Assembly (NCBI GenBank): GCA_017408535.1
Contig: JAFQUL010000216.1
Span: 1 to 18,032, forward strand
Source: Clostridia bacterium
GTDB taxonomy: Bacteria > Bacillota > Clostridia > Oscillospirales > CAG-272
Direction: 5' to 3'
DNA: 18,032 bases
The notes under the pieces are model-generated. The model saw only the letters and a list, made by a program, of their open reading frames with translations, ran no database searches and had not been told where the DNA came from. Positions within the stretch are counted from its first letter, which is position 1, and each line of letters opens with the position of its first letter. The translations under genes were made by a program, and so were the position numbers. Below, piece after piece: positions 1-7,930 of the stretch.

Positions 1-11
1 GTGGGCGGAAA

Positions 12-129
12 GTGCATATTATGTGGCTATATCACGAGATCTTTAGTTGCACCCTATCACGAAAATTTTCTCAGGTGATAAAATCACCTGTTTTGCTAAC
101 ACAAAAACGGAAATTTTCCTGTAGAGAGA
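12..129 (+). repeat. Structured intergenic repeat, copy 1
   Basis: This 118-nt segment recurs in the same orientation at 17497-17613. From AGTTGCACCCT (45-55) onward the two copies differ at 6 of about 85 positions, with no gaps. The left third is more diverged and has a one-base indel. The conserved part folds on paper as a three-way junction. An outer stem pairs GAAAATTTTC (61-70) with GGAAATTTTC (109-118). It encloses a perfect 8-bp hairpin, CAGGTGAT/ATCACCTG with an AAA loop (72-90), and a short TTTTG/CAAAA hairpin (91-106). Flanking GTGCA/TGCAC can pair further out. No coding capacity is apparent. It could be a non-autonomous mobile repeat or a structured RNA/DNA element; the sequence does not decide between these. 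Confidence 0.8.
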
Positions 130-182
130 AAAAAACTTAAATCCGAGGTTCTATGTATAAAAAACAGAATTAAACCCCGGGT

Positions 183-214
183 AACCTGCGGGAGGATGAT
201 ATCCTCCCCTACAA
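183..214 (-). repeat. Small palindromic hairpin repeat (TTGTAGGG...AGGTT type)
   Basis: A perfect 8-bp hairpin, GGGAGGAT-GAT-ATCCTCCC, spans 190-208. Read on the minus strand, it is bounded by TTGTAGGG (207-214) and AGGTT (183-187). The same two boundary motifs enclose a different palindrome at 17440-17491 on the plus strand, so the two may belong to one family of short palindromic repeats with variable cores. There is no T-tract, so it does not look like an intrinsic terminator. Family membership is inferred from only two copies. Confidence 0.45.
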
Positions 215-261
215 AGGTAACATAGCAATTTATCGCATTTTGAGGATGTATATCATACACC

Positions 262-288
262 GTATGGGAGGGTTTCCCCCTCCCGTAC
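262..288. repeat. GC-rich inverted repeat upstream of recX
   Basis: GTATGGGAGGG (262-272) can pair with CCCTCCCGTAC (278-288): 11 bp with one G-T wobble and a 5-nt loop. No run of T follows on the plus strand, and the minus-strand side continues into mixed sequence, so neither orientation is a convincing terminator. It lies about 80 bp before the recX start and could sit in its leader. No -35/-10 pair with good spacing was found between 121 and 356. Confidence 0.4.
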
Positions 289-356
289 AGGGGATGTTCC
301 ACTTGGTTTATAAGAATGTACCTGTTGCGGGGGTATCCCGCGGCGGAAATAAAAAC

Positions 357-361
357 GGAGG
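357..361 (+). promoter_or_regulatory. Shine-Dalgarno site fixing the recX start
   Basis: GGAGG is placed 8 nt before the GTG at 370, which is ideal spacing. The upstream in-frame ATG at 316 has only a weak purine stretch (AAGA) in front of it. This favours GTG 370 as the translation start of recX. Confidence 0.65.
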
Positions 362-369
362 ATGATACT

Positions 370-999
370 GTGACTGACGGAATACTTTTGTCCCGCGTAT
401 CTCCCCGTGGCGACGGGGGTGTCGAATTCGTCTTTTCCCCCGAGGGGGGAGGAGAATTTTCCCTCCTTCTCTCAGACGAATTTTATCTTGACTGGTACTC
501 AAGGGCGGGGAATATTATCTCTGACGATGAATACCTCTTTCTTGAGAGTGAGGCGGAATATCATTCTGCCCTCGGGGTGGCTATGCGGCTGCTTGACTAC
601 GGTGAGACCACCGCCGCCGCCCTTGTGCGAAAGCTGACACAGCGCGGTATCTCCCGTGATACCGCCATTCGAGTGTCAGAAAAGCTCTGTCAGCTGTCGC
701 TGATAGATGAGGAAAGATTTGCCCGCCGTGCGGTGAGATTCTACCTCGAAAAAAAATGCCTCGGCAGAAGCCGTATTCTTGCGGAAATGTACAAGAAGGG
801 CTTTGGTCGGGAATACGTAAACTCAGCTATGGCTGAAATAGAAGAGGAGGACATCCTTCTCGCCTGCAAAAAGCAGATAGAAAAGAAATTCGGCGGCTCT
901 CTCCCATGTGACCGTGAGGAGAGGAGAAGGGCGGTGGCGGTTCTTTCCCGCCTCGGCTTTACCTCATCTGAGATCAGCCGTGCCGAAAAGGAAGACTAA
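370..999 (+). CDS. recX: Regulatory protein RecX
   Basis: This is a 209-residue RecX-family protein, which binds RecA filaments and modulates recombination and SOS activity in the cytoplasm. The three-helix repeats of RecX are recognisable: the stretch around ALGVAMRLLDYGETTAAALVRKL, then the hallmark LIDEERFARRAVRFYLEKK, then the GRSRILAEMYKKGF segment, and a last repeat ending AVAVLSRLGFTSSEIS. The N-terminal part (VTDGILLSRVSPRG...) resembles the short beta-rich leader of Firmicutes RecX. GTG 370 is chosen because GGAGG lies 8 nt upstream; an ATG at 316 would add 18 residues with a poor ribosome site. It is the first gene of the run, 34 bp before rimO. No recA is in the window. Confidence 0.88.
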   Translation: MTDGILLSRVSPRGDGGVEFVFSPEGGGEFSLLLSDEFYLDWYSRAGNIISDDEYLFLESEAEYHSALGVAMRLLDYGETTAAALVRKLTQRGISRDTAIRVSEKLCQLSLIDEERFARRAVRFYLEKKCLGRSRILAEMYKKGFGREYVNSAMAEIEEEDILLACKKQIEKKFGGSLPCDREERRRAVAVLSRLGFTSSEISRAEKED

Positions 1000-1033
1000 A
1001 TATGATAATTCATTACCGGGAGGTAATTTATAT

Positions 1034-2359
1034 ATGAAGATCGCTTTTATTTCCCTCGGTTGTCCCAAGAACCAGCTGGATCTTGAGGTTATGGCCGCTT
1101 CTCTTAAGGATAAGGGTCATACTCTTGTAAAAGAGGACATCGAGGCTGACGTTGTAATAGTTAACACCTGCGCTTTTATTGAGAGCGCGCTGAAGGAGTC
1201 CATCGACAACATTCTTGACGTTGCGTGGCTGAAGAAGAACAGAAATCTCAAGGGCATCGTCGTTACGGGATGCATGGCAGAGAGATACCGCGACCAGATC
1301 TTCGGGGAGCTTCCCGAGGTCGATGCGGTGCTGGGTGTCGGCAGTATCGACGAGATCTGCACCGCAGTTGAAAAGGTAGCGGGAGGCGAGAAATTCTCCG
1401 CCTACGGCGACAAGAACACCTCTCCCCTCGGCGGCAAGAGGATCATCTCCGCTCCCAAGTATTCTTCTTACCTTAAGATCGCAGAGGGCTGTGACAACCA
1501 CTGTACCTACTGCATCATCCCCTCTCTTAGAGGCAAGTACCGCTCAAGACCTATGGACGAGCTGATCGAGGAGGCAAAGATCCTTGAGAAGGAGGGTGTC
1601 AAGGAGCTTACTCTCATTGCCCAGGACACCACCCGTTACGGCACCGATCTCTACGGGGAAAAGAAGCTGCCGCAGCTGCTCCGCCGTCTTGTTGATGAGA
1701 CGGGGATAGAGTGGTTCAGAGTTCTCTACTGTTATCCCGAGGAGGTAAACGAGGAGCAGGCAGAGGTATTTAACTACAGCGACAGGATACTTCCTTACAT
1801 CGACCTGCCCATTCAGCATATTTCCGACAGAGTGCTCCGCCGTATGAACCGCCGTGGCGGTGAGGCGGCAGTCAGAGGTGCAATAGACCTTCTCAGAGAG
1901 AAGGTAAAGGATATCGTTATCCGTACTACCCTTATCGTGGGCTTCCCCGGCGAGACCGAGGAGGATGTTGATGCTCTCTGCGCCTTTGTTGAGGAGGCGA
2001 AGTTCGACCGTCTCGGTGTATTCACCTATTCCCCTGAGGAGGACACCCCCGCCGCTACCTTTGAGGACCAGATAGACGAGGGTGAAAAAGAGGCGAGAAT
2101 GGACTCTGTTATGCGCCGTCAGCTTGAGATAAGTGCGGCGAAGAACGCAGAGAAGGTCGGCAAGACACTGAGAGTGCTCTGCGAGGATTATGACGTGGTA
2201 GCCGAGACCTACTACGGCAGAAGTGAGGCAGATGCGCCCGAGATAGACGGCAAGGTATATTTCTCATCAAAGAAGAAGGTCAGACCCGGTACCTTCGTTA
2301 ACGTAAAGATAGAAGAAGCTATGGATTACGACCTTGTGGGCACAGCGGTGTTTAACTGA
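1034..2359 (+). CDS. rimO: Ribosomal protein uS12 methylthiotransferase RimO
   Basis: RimO is a radical-SAM enzyme that adds a methylthio group to the beta-carbon of a conserved aspartate in ribosomal protein uS12. The 441-residue product starts MKIAFISLGCPKNQ, typical of RimO rather than the tRNA enzyme MiaB. Cys10, Cys46 and Cys80 are the expected ligands of the auxiliary iron-sulfur cluster in the UPF0004 domain. C153-x3-C157-x2-C160 is the radical-SAM cluster motif (CDNHCTYC). A C-terminal TRAM-like region follows from about residue 375. The usual (V)DSE after the first cysteine motif reads LDLE here. The start has GGGAGG at 1018-1023; an in-frame GTG at 908 lies inside recX and is rejected. 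It sits next to pgsA, a pairing seen in many bacteria. Confidence 0.95.
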   Translation: MKIAFISLGCPKNQLDLEVMAASLKDKGHTLVKEDIEADVVIVNTCAFIESALKESIDNILDVAWLKKNRNLKGIVVTGCMAERYRDQIFGELPEVDAVLGVGSIDEICTAVEKVAGGEKFSAYGDKNTSPLGGKRIISAPKYSSYLKIAEGCDNHCTYCIIPSLRGKYRSRPMDELIEEAKILEKEGVKELTLIAQDTTRYGTDLYGEKKLPQLLRRLVDETGIEWFRVLYCYPEEVNEEQAEVFNYSDRILPYIDLPIQHISDRVLRRMNRRGGEAAVRGAIDLLREKVKDIVIRTTLIVGFPGETEEDVDALCAFVEEAKFDRLGVFTYSPEEDTPAATFEDQIDEGEKEARMDSVMRRQLEISAAKNAEKVGKTLRVLCEDYDVVAETYYGRSEADAPEIDGKVYFSSKKKVRPGTFVNVKIEEAMDYDLVGTAVFN

Positions 2360-2390
2360 CCGCCCCGGGGAAAGAAAAGAGGAAAAAATA

Positions 2391-2999
2391 ATGAGTAAAA
2401 TGAATTTACCAAACAAGCTTACTGTTCTCAGAATAATTCTCGTTCCGGTATGTATGGTGCTTATCATGCTGCCCGTGCCTAAAGCATTCCCCAATATTGA
2501 CGTATGGCAGAGGATTGTCTGTGCCGCTCTCTTCCTTCTCATATCCCTTACCGATATGCTTGACGGAATGATCGCCCGCAGAAAGAATCTCGTCACAAAT
2601 TTCGGCAAGTTCCTTGATCCTCTGGCTGACAAGTTCCTTGTTATCGGCACTCTCCTTGCCCTTTTTATCAAGTGCCGTGATCTTGATCCCGTTTTCCCGG
2701 TAGTGCTGGTATTTGCTACCACCGTTATAATCATGCGTGAGCTTGCGGTCACCTCTTTGCGGCTTCTGGTTGCCAGCAGCTCAGGTGAGGTCATTGCCGC
2801 AAAGTGGCTCGGCAAGATCAAGACAGTTACTCAGATGGTCTGCATTATGACTATCCTTCTTGAGCCTATCGTTCTCGGTGACTTCGGAAAGTATCATATT
2901 CTCAGCTATCTTACCATGGTAGTTATGACACTGATGACTCTCTGGTCAGGCTACGATTACATAAAGGGCTATTGGAAATTCCTTGACAGCTCCGTCTGA
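2391..2999 (+). CDS. pgsA: CDP-diacylglycerol-glycerol-3-phosphate 3-phosphatidyltransferase
   Basis: This integral membrane enzyme makes phosphatidylglycerophosphate from CDP-diacylglycerol and glycerol-3-phosphate, the committed step to phosphatidylglycerol and cardiolipin. The 202-residue product carries the complete CDP-alcohol phosphotransferase signature D-x2-D-G-x2-A-R-x8-G-x3-D-x3-D, at D55, D58-G59, A62-R63, G72, D76 and D80. The N-terminal MNLPNKLTVLRI is characteristic of PgsA. Hydrophobic segments at about 11-28, 40-56, 81-93, 100-120, 145-160 and 170-185 fit the multi-span fold. AGAGGAAA lies just upstream of ATG 2391. The gap to rimO is 31 bp and to hprK 22 bp, consistent with cotranscription. 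Confidence 0.94.
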   Translation: MSKMNLPNKLTVLRIILVPVCMVLIMLPVPKAFPNIDVWQRIVCAALFLLISLTDMLDGMIARRKNLVTNFGKFLDPLADKFLVIGTLLALFIKCRDLDPVFPVVLVFATTVIIMRELAVTSLRLLVASSSGEVIAAKWLGKIKTVTQMVCIMTILLEPIVLGDFGKYHILSYLTMVVMTLMTLWSGYDYIKGYWKFLDSSV

Positions 3000-3021
3000 T
3001 AAAATGAAAGGGTGAAAATAA

Positions 3022-3966
3022 ATGTCAGAGTCTTTAGTCTACACCATAACACTGAAAAAGCTCCAGGAAGAGCTTTCTCTTGAGATCTTATCCACCCCCG
3101 ATGATTATGATAACAGAATAATCGACCGTATGGAGGTAAACCGCCCCGGTATGCCTCTTGCGGGCTTTTACGATCACTACGAGAAGGGACGTATCCAGAT
3201 AATCGGTAAGGTCGAGTCCCTCTATATAAGGCAGCTCTCCCCCGAGGAGAGAGCGAGAAGCCTTGAGGTATTCTTTGCCAGCGACCCGGTTGCGGTGGTG
3301 CTCAGTACCAGTATTGAGCCGGCAGAGGGAATGGTAGAGCTTGCGGCAAAGTACGGCGTTCCCCTTCTCCGTACCCACGAGAATACCTCAGAATTTATGG
3401 CCCGCCTTATCGCTTACCTTAATGTAGCTCTTGCGCCCAGAATAACCAGACACGGTGTTTTCGTTGAGGTGTACGGCGAGGGTATACTTATCCTCGGTGA
3501 CAGCGGTATCGGTAAGAGTGAGACCGCTATCGAGCTTGTAAAGCGCGGCCACCGTCTTATTGCAGACGATGCGGTAGAGCTTAAGCGAGTTTCTGCCAAG
3601 ACCCTGGTAGGCTCTGCCCCCGAGATAATCAGGCACTACGTTGAGCTTCGCGGCATCGGTATCATCGACGTCCGCCGTCTTTTCGGTATGGGCTCGGTCA
3701 AGGACACCGAAAAGGTAGACCTTATCATCAATCTTGAGCCCTGGGTACAGGGTAAGATGTATGACCGTCTCGGTATGGATGACGAGCACACCGAAATTCT
3801 CGGTATCAAGATCCCTTCCATCATCATCCCCGTCCGTCCCGGACGAAACCTGGCGGTAATTCTTGAGATCGCCGCTATGAACAACCGTCAGAAGCGTATG
3901 GGCTACAATACTGCGGTAGAGTTCAACAAGAAGCTTATGGGTCAGTACGATGACAGCGAAAGATAA
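3022..3966 (+). CDS. hprK: HPr kinase/phosphorylase
   Basis: This cytoplasmic bifunctional enzyme phosphorylates Ser46 of HPr and removes the phosphate again, setting carbon catabolite repression in Bacillota. The product is 314 residues, the usual length. The N-terminal domain runs to about residue 130. The Walker A motif GDSGIGKS lies at 159-166 and is followed by the typical HRLIADDAVEL. The HprK signature ELRGIGIIDVRRLFGMG lies around 208-224 with all key positions intact. The C-terminal helix (RQKRMGYNTAVEFNKKL) is also typical. The last 17 nt overlap the start of rnhA, so translation of the two is probably coupled. HPr itself (ptsH) is not in the window. Confidence 0.96.
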   Translation: MSESLVYTITLKKLQEELSLEILSTPDDYDNRIIDRMEVNRPGMPLAGFYDHYEKGRIQIIGKVESLYIRQLSPEERARSLEVFFASDPVAVVLSTSIEPAEGMVELAAKYGVPLLRTHENTSEFMARLIAYLNVALAPRITRHGVFVEVYGEGILILGDSGIGKSETAIELVKRGHRLIADDAVELKRVSAKTLVGSAPEIIRHYVELRGIGIIDVRRLFGMGSVKDTEKVDLIINLEPWVQGKMYDRLGMDDEHTEILGIKIPSIIIPVRPGRNLAVILEIAAMNNRQKRMGYNTAVEFNKKLMGQYDDSER

Positions 3967-4408
3967 TCTCAAAGAAGTAGAAATATATACCGACGGTGCC
4001 TGCAGCGGCAATCCCGGTCCCGGCGGCTGGGGTGCTGTGCTGGTCTATGCCGGGAAGGAAAAGGAGCTGTCCGGCGGTGCGGCGGATACCACCAATAACC
4101 GTATGGAGCTTACAGCGGTGATCTCCGCACTCAGCGCTCTGAAGGAGCCCTGCCGTGTTACCCTCACCACCGACTCAAAGTACGTTTGCGACGGTATTAA
4201 TCAGGGTTGGGCAAAGGGCTGGAGGGCCCGGGGCTGGAAAAAAGCAGACAAGTCTCCGGCGCTTAACCCCGATCTCTGGGGTCAGCTTCTTGATCTGTGC
4301 GAGAAGCACCGGGTGACATTCTTCTGGATAAAGGGTCACGCCGGACACGAATACAACGAGCGCTGTGACCGCCTGGCGGTGGCAGAGACGCAGAAATACA
4401 AAAGCTAA
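3950..4408 (+). CDS. rnhA: Ribonuclease HI
   Basis: RNase HI cuts the RNA strand of RNA-DNA hybrids, clearing R-loops and primers. The 152-residue product contains all catalytic carboxylates: D15 (in YTDGACSGNPGPGG), E53 (NRMELTAV), D75 (TTDSKYV) and D140 (NERCDRLA), plus the mobile histidine H130 (IKGHAGH). The basic handle region GWAKGWRARGWKK (86-98) is present, as in the E. coli-type enzyme. The ATG lies 17 nt inside the end of hprK. The SD is weak there, which fits translational coupling to the upstream gene. No terminator-like hairpin is seen in the 53 bp that follow. Confidence 0.96.
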   Translation: MTAKDNLKEVEIYTDGACSGNPGPGGWGAVLVYAGKEKELSGGAADTTNNRMELTAVISALSALKEPCRVTLTTDSKYVCDGINQGWAKGWRARGWKKADKSPALNPDLWGQLLDLCEKHRVTFFWIKGHAGHEYNERCDRLAVAETQKYKS

Positions 4409-4461
4409 GCGGTATAAACAGGAAAAACAGACATAAAGGAAAAAAACGGGAGACGCTGAAA

Positions 4462-5601
4462 ATGATAAAGATACTTCACTTCGCCGACGTTCATCTTGAC
4501 AGTCCCTTTTCTCTTTGCGACGTCAGACAGAGCGAGCAGAGAAGGAATGAGCTGAGATCTGCCTTTACCTCGGTAATGGCGTACGTCAGGACAAGCGGAA
4601 TAAAATACGTACTCATCCCCGGCGATCTCTTTGACTACGGGTATGTTTCAAAGGAGACGGTTGAGCTGGTGCGCCGTGAGTTTGAGGTCAATCCCTCTAC
4701 CCGCTTTATAATAGCACCGGGCAATCACGATCCCTACTCCTCAGAATCGGTATACGCAAAGGTGGAGTTCCCGGACAACGTGTATATTTTTGACTCCTCT
4801 GAGCTGACCGCCCTTGAGTTTCCTGACGACGGGGTGGATATATACGGCTACGCCTTTACCTCTCCATATCTTGACAGCTGTCCCTTTGCAGGTCAGCGTG
4901 TCCGCCATCCCGAGAGAATAAATATTCTCATAGGACACGGCGACACCACCTCTGCAATATCCAGATACTGTCCCATCTCGGAAAGAGATATTACGGCCTT
5001 CGGTGCGGACTATACCGCTCTTGGCCATATTCATAACACAGACGGCATCCACACCACCGAGGGCGGCGGAATATACGCATATTCCGGCTGTCTTGAGGGC
5101 AGGAGCTTTGATGAGTGCGGTCACAAGGGTGCCATAATCATCGAGGCGGGCACAGAACCGGACAGCGGTGAAAAGAAGATAGTTCCTCACCCCTACCGTT
5201 TCTCAAGAAGACGCTATGCCATCGAGACTGTGGACATAACCGGAGCCGCTGACGAGAATGAGGTATCCACTCTTATCCGTTTGCGGATAGCGGAAAAGAA
5301 ATACGGCGAGGAGACTACTCTGAGAATAGTCCTCACCGGAACCACCTCCCCTGACCTGGTATCCGATCTTTCTGTGCTTAAAGCGGCGCTTCCGCCTCTT
5401 TACGCCTCAGAGATACTTGACAGAGCGCTTCCCATATTCGATGACGAGTATCTTAAGAACGATATAACCATAAGAGGAGAATTTTACAGAGCTATGCTGC
5501 CGAAGCTCACTGAGGGCAGCCAGAAGGAACGGGAAACTGCCGCCTGGGCTCTGAGATACGGACTTTCTGCCCTTGCGGGGGAGAATATAATCGACTTTTA
5601 G
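4462..5601 (+). CDS. SbcD/YhaO-like DNA repair metallophosphoesterase
   Basis: The 379-residue product is a calcineurin-like phosphoesterase of the Mre11/SbcD/YhaO group, which forms the nuclease half of DNA-end-processing complexes. Metal-binding motifs appear in order: D9-x-H11 (FADVHLDSPF), GDLFD (54-58), GNHD (86-89), GHGD (157-160) and GHIH (187-190). The DSPF after the first motif is typical of the YhaO branch. A C-terminal capping region of about 160 residues follows, with no recognised domain. GGGAG at 4448-4452 precedes the ATG at 4462. The next gene, 18 bp downstream, is a Rad50-like ATPase, so the two very likely form one complex. Substrate and polarity cannot be read from the sequence. 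Confidence 0.9.
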   Translation: MIKILHFADVHLDSPFSLCDVRQSEQRRNELRSAFTSVMAYVRTSGIKYVLIPGDLFDYGYVSKETVELVRREFEVNPSTRFIIAPGNHDPYSSESVYAKVEFPDNVYIFDSSELTALEFPDDGVDIYGYAFTSPYLDSCPFAGQRVRHPERINILIGHGDTTSAISRYCPISERDITAFGADYTALGHIHNTDGIHTTEGGGIYAYSGCLEGRSFDECGHKGAIIIEAGTEPDSGEKKIVPHPYRFSRRRYAIETVDITGAADENEVSTLIRLRIAEKKYGEETTLRIVLTGTTSPDLVSDLSVLKAALPPLYASEILDRALPIFDDEYLKNDITIRGEFYRAMLPKLTEGSQKERETAAWALRYGLSALAGENIIDF

Positions 5602-5619
5602 TTTGACGGAGGAAGACAG

Positions 5620-7917
5620 ATGTTTATTAAATCGTTACATATAGATTCCTTCGGCGGACTCAGCGACCGGGATTTTGATCTTTCCCGGGGGCTTAACATA
5701 ATCGAGGGAAACAACGAGTCGGGTAAATCCACCCTGCTCTCATTTATAAAATTTATGCTCTACGGAGCACAGACCAAGGCACAGGACGGCTTTTCCGTGC
5801 CGGAGAGAAAGCTGTTTGTCTCCTGGAGAGACGGCCGCGCGGCAGGTAATATGCTGCTTTTGCTTGAGGGTAAGGAATACCGCATCGAGCGTGAGCTGGT
5901 GCTTACCGCCCGTACCGACAGCGCTGATAATATCAGAGAGACCTTCAGAGAGCATATTGCGGTGATCCGTGTTGAGGACGGCTCCACCGTCTTTTCCGGC
6001 AAGAGTCCGGGTGAGGAGTTCTTCGGGGTACCGGAGAGCGTGTTTACCTCCACCGCCCTTGTGGGGCAGGTGTCCGGTACTTACGTAAACGGATCGAATA
6101 TCAGCTCATCTATTGAGAATCTTCTTTTCTCGGCTGACGAGTCTGTAAATACCGAAAAGGCCATCGCAAAGCTTGAGGATGCAAGACGAAAGCTGCTCCA
6201 TAAATCAAGACGCGGCGGTGATATCTATGAGCTTGAGTGTGAGCGCTCCGCTCTGAGAACGAAAATATCTGAGACCAGAGCGGCGGCAGGGGAGATGCGT
6301 GCCCTTGAAAATACTGCCGACGACTGCAGGATCAAGCTGAGAAAGAACGCCGAGAGAGGCGCGGAGCTTGAGAGACTGTACGTTGCGGGGGAGGCCTTCT
6401 CCGTATCAAAGCGTTTCGACATAGTTCATGCCCATGAGAAAAAGCTTGCCGATATAAATGAAAGACTCGCTAACCTTGCGGGCGGAGATGAGAAGGATGA
6501 GGAGACTCTCATCAATCTCAGAGCACGCACCAAGGACTACAAGGCAACTCAGGAAAATGCAGCGGCCGCCTCCGCAAAGCTGGAGAACCTGTCCCGTGGC
6601 AGTATCAGCACAGAATCAGACGAATACGTTAAGGAAATATACCGTATGGGCGGCCGTGATGCGGCTGAATACGAGTTTGAGCGTCATACCAAAAAGTCGA
6701 AGAGCCTGCTTGCTGTGGGAGTGGTATGTCTCATTTTTTCCGTTCTCGGTGCGGGGCTTGGTGCGGCGGCTTATTTTGTCAGCCGTACTATAGCTTACGG
6801 TATACTCGCCCTTGCGCTTTTATTCCTTGCCGTCAGCATTACCGCCTTTATCAGCCGTTCACGGCATAAGCGGTACGTAAAGCGTGCACTCGGCAAAGTG
6901 GGTGCCGGCAGACCCCAGGAGTATTCTGACGGGCTTGACACTCTCTTTGAGCTTGAGAGGATCAAGGAACAGCAGCGCAGTGATGTATCCGAGGCAAAAA
7001 TGTCTCTTGAATACGCAAGGGAGAGAATGAACGACGCCGCAAAGGCATTGGCAGGGGTCCTTGCCAGTGCGGGGATATCCGCTGAGGACTATTCCCCCGA
7101 GCGTCTTGCGGCGGCTGAAAAGGAGCTTGAAGAGAAGATAGGTGAGAGAAAGTCTCTTCTTACCGATCTTGAAAGACACAGCGCCGCCCTTGAGACTGCA
7201 AGGGAGCAGATAAAGGACTACGACGAGGAAGATATCAGACAGACCCTCCGTGATGCCGATACAGATGCCCTGAGTAAAGTCAATCCTACCGCTCTCCGCC
7301 GGGAGAGAGAGTTTATCATATCTTCAACAGCCGCTCTCAATGAGAAGCTTTCAGAGACTGAGAAGCAGCTTGCCTCTCTTTCTGCCGTTAACGGCGACCC
7401 GTCAGAGATGATCCGCCGTGCAGAGGAGCTTGACCGCAAGATAGAGGAGCTTTCAGTCCGCCACGATGCTTATACCCTTGCTTCCGAGATGCTCACCCGT
7501 GCAGGTGAAAATCTCAGAACAGGGCTTTCCCCCAAGCTGAATTCCGCCGCCTGCGAGCTGATGGGCGAGCTGTCCGGCGGTAAATACAGAAATCTCGGAG
7601 TTGATCCTGAGCTTTCAATGTCGGTATTCTCCGGCGGAATGACCCGTGAGACCGATTATCTCAGCTCAGGTACAAGAGATCTTACCTATATAGCGCTCCG
7701 TCTTTCTCTTATGGAGCTTCTCTATCAGAATGAGATGCCTCCGGTATTCTTTGACGAGAGCTTTGCCCGCCTTGACGATGACCGTCTCAGCTACGCTCTC
7801 GGCCTGCTTGACAGAATGTCGAGAGAGAAGAACAGACAGGTGCTTATATTCACCTGTCAGAAGAGAGAGGCTCTCCTTGCCCGTGAAGGCTCGGCAAACA
7901 AGATAACCCTTTCATAA
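5620..7917 (+). CDS. SbcC/YhaN-like AAA ATPase with coiled coil and membrane hairpin
   Basis: This 765-residue Rad50/SbcC-type ATPase is the probable partner of the upstream phosphoesterase. The N-terminal lobe has Walker A GNNESGKST (30-38). The C-terminal lobe has an ABC-like signature YLSSGTRD (680-687), Walker B with D712-E713 (VFFDES) and a D-loop (ARLDD). The H-loop position reads TCQKRE, with Gln747 where His is common. Long charged coiled-coil segments lie at about 180-360 and 415-650. At the coiled-coil apex there is no CxxC zinc hook. Instead two hydrophobic segments (about 364-385 and 389-411, separated by a short turn and followed by RSRHKRYVKR) look like a membrane hairpin. That implies membrane tethering rather than hook dimerisation. 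YhaN-type proteins are the closest family I can name. Confidence 0.87.
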   Translation: MFIKSLHIDSFGGLSDRDFDLSRGLNIIEGNNESGKSTLLSFIKFMLYGAQTKAQDGFSVPERKLFVSWRDGRAAGNMLLLLEGKEYRIERELVLTARTDSADNIRETFREHIAVIRVEDGSTVFSGKSPGEEFFGVPESVFTSTALVGQVSGTYVNGSNISSSIENLLFSADESVNTEKAIAKLEDARRKLLHKSRRGGDIYELECERSALRTKISETRAAAGEMRALENTADDCRIKLRKNAERGAELERLYVAGEAFSVSKRFDIVHAHEKKLADINERLANLAGGDEKDEETLINLRARTKDYKATQENAAAASAKLENLSRGSISTESDEYVKEIYRMGGRDAAEYEFERHTKKSKSLLAVGVVCLIFSVLGAGLGAAAYFVSRTIAYGILALALLFLAVSITAFISRSRHKRYVKRALGKVGAGRPQEYSDGLDTLFELERIKEQQRSDVSEAKMSLEYARERMNDAAKALAGVLASAGISAEDYSPERLAAAEKELEEKIGERKSLLTDLERHSAALETAREQIKDYDEEDIRQTLRDADTDALSKVNPTALRREREFIISSTAALNEKLSETEKQLASLSAVNGDPSEMIRRAEELDRKIEELSVRHDAYTLASEMLTRAGENLRTGLSPKLNSAACELMGELSGGKYRNLGVDPELSMSVFSGGMTRETDYLSSGTRDLTYIALRLSLMELLYQNEMPPVFFDESFARLDDDRLSYALGLLDRMSREKNRQVLIFTCQKREALLAREGSANKITLS

Positions 7918-7930
7918 AGGATGTAAAAAA

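Noticed and set aside
96..302. A 68-codon open frame on the minus strand in the 5' intergenic region
   Set aside because: It runs through the structured repeat and both hairpins, has no good ribosome site and encodes a low-complexity product; it is a by-product of palindromic DNA.
908..1033. A longer RimO starting at GTG 908
   Set aside because: The extra 42 residues overlap recX in another frame and do not resemble RimO; ATG 1034 has GGGAGG upstream and gives the canonical N-terminus.
1028..1501. Long minus-strand frames opposite rimO, hprK, mfd and other genes
   Set aside because: They mirror codon bias of the confirmed plus-strand genes and show no family motifs of their own.
4409..4461. 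A terminator between rnhA and the phosphoesterase gene
   Set aside because: The gap is A-rich with no inverted repeat; read-through is more likely.
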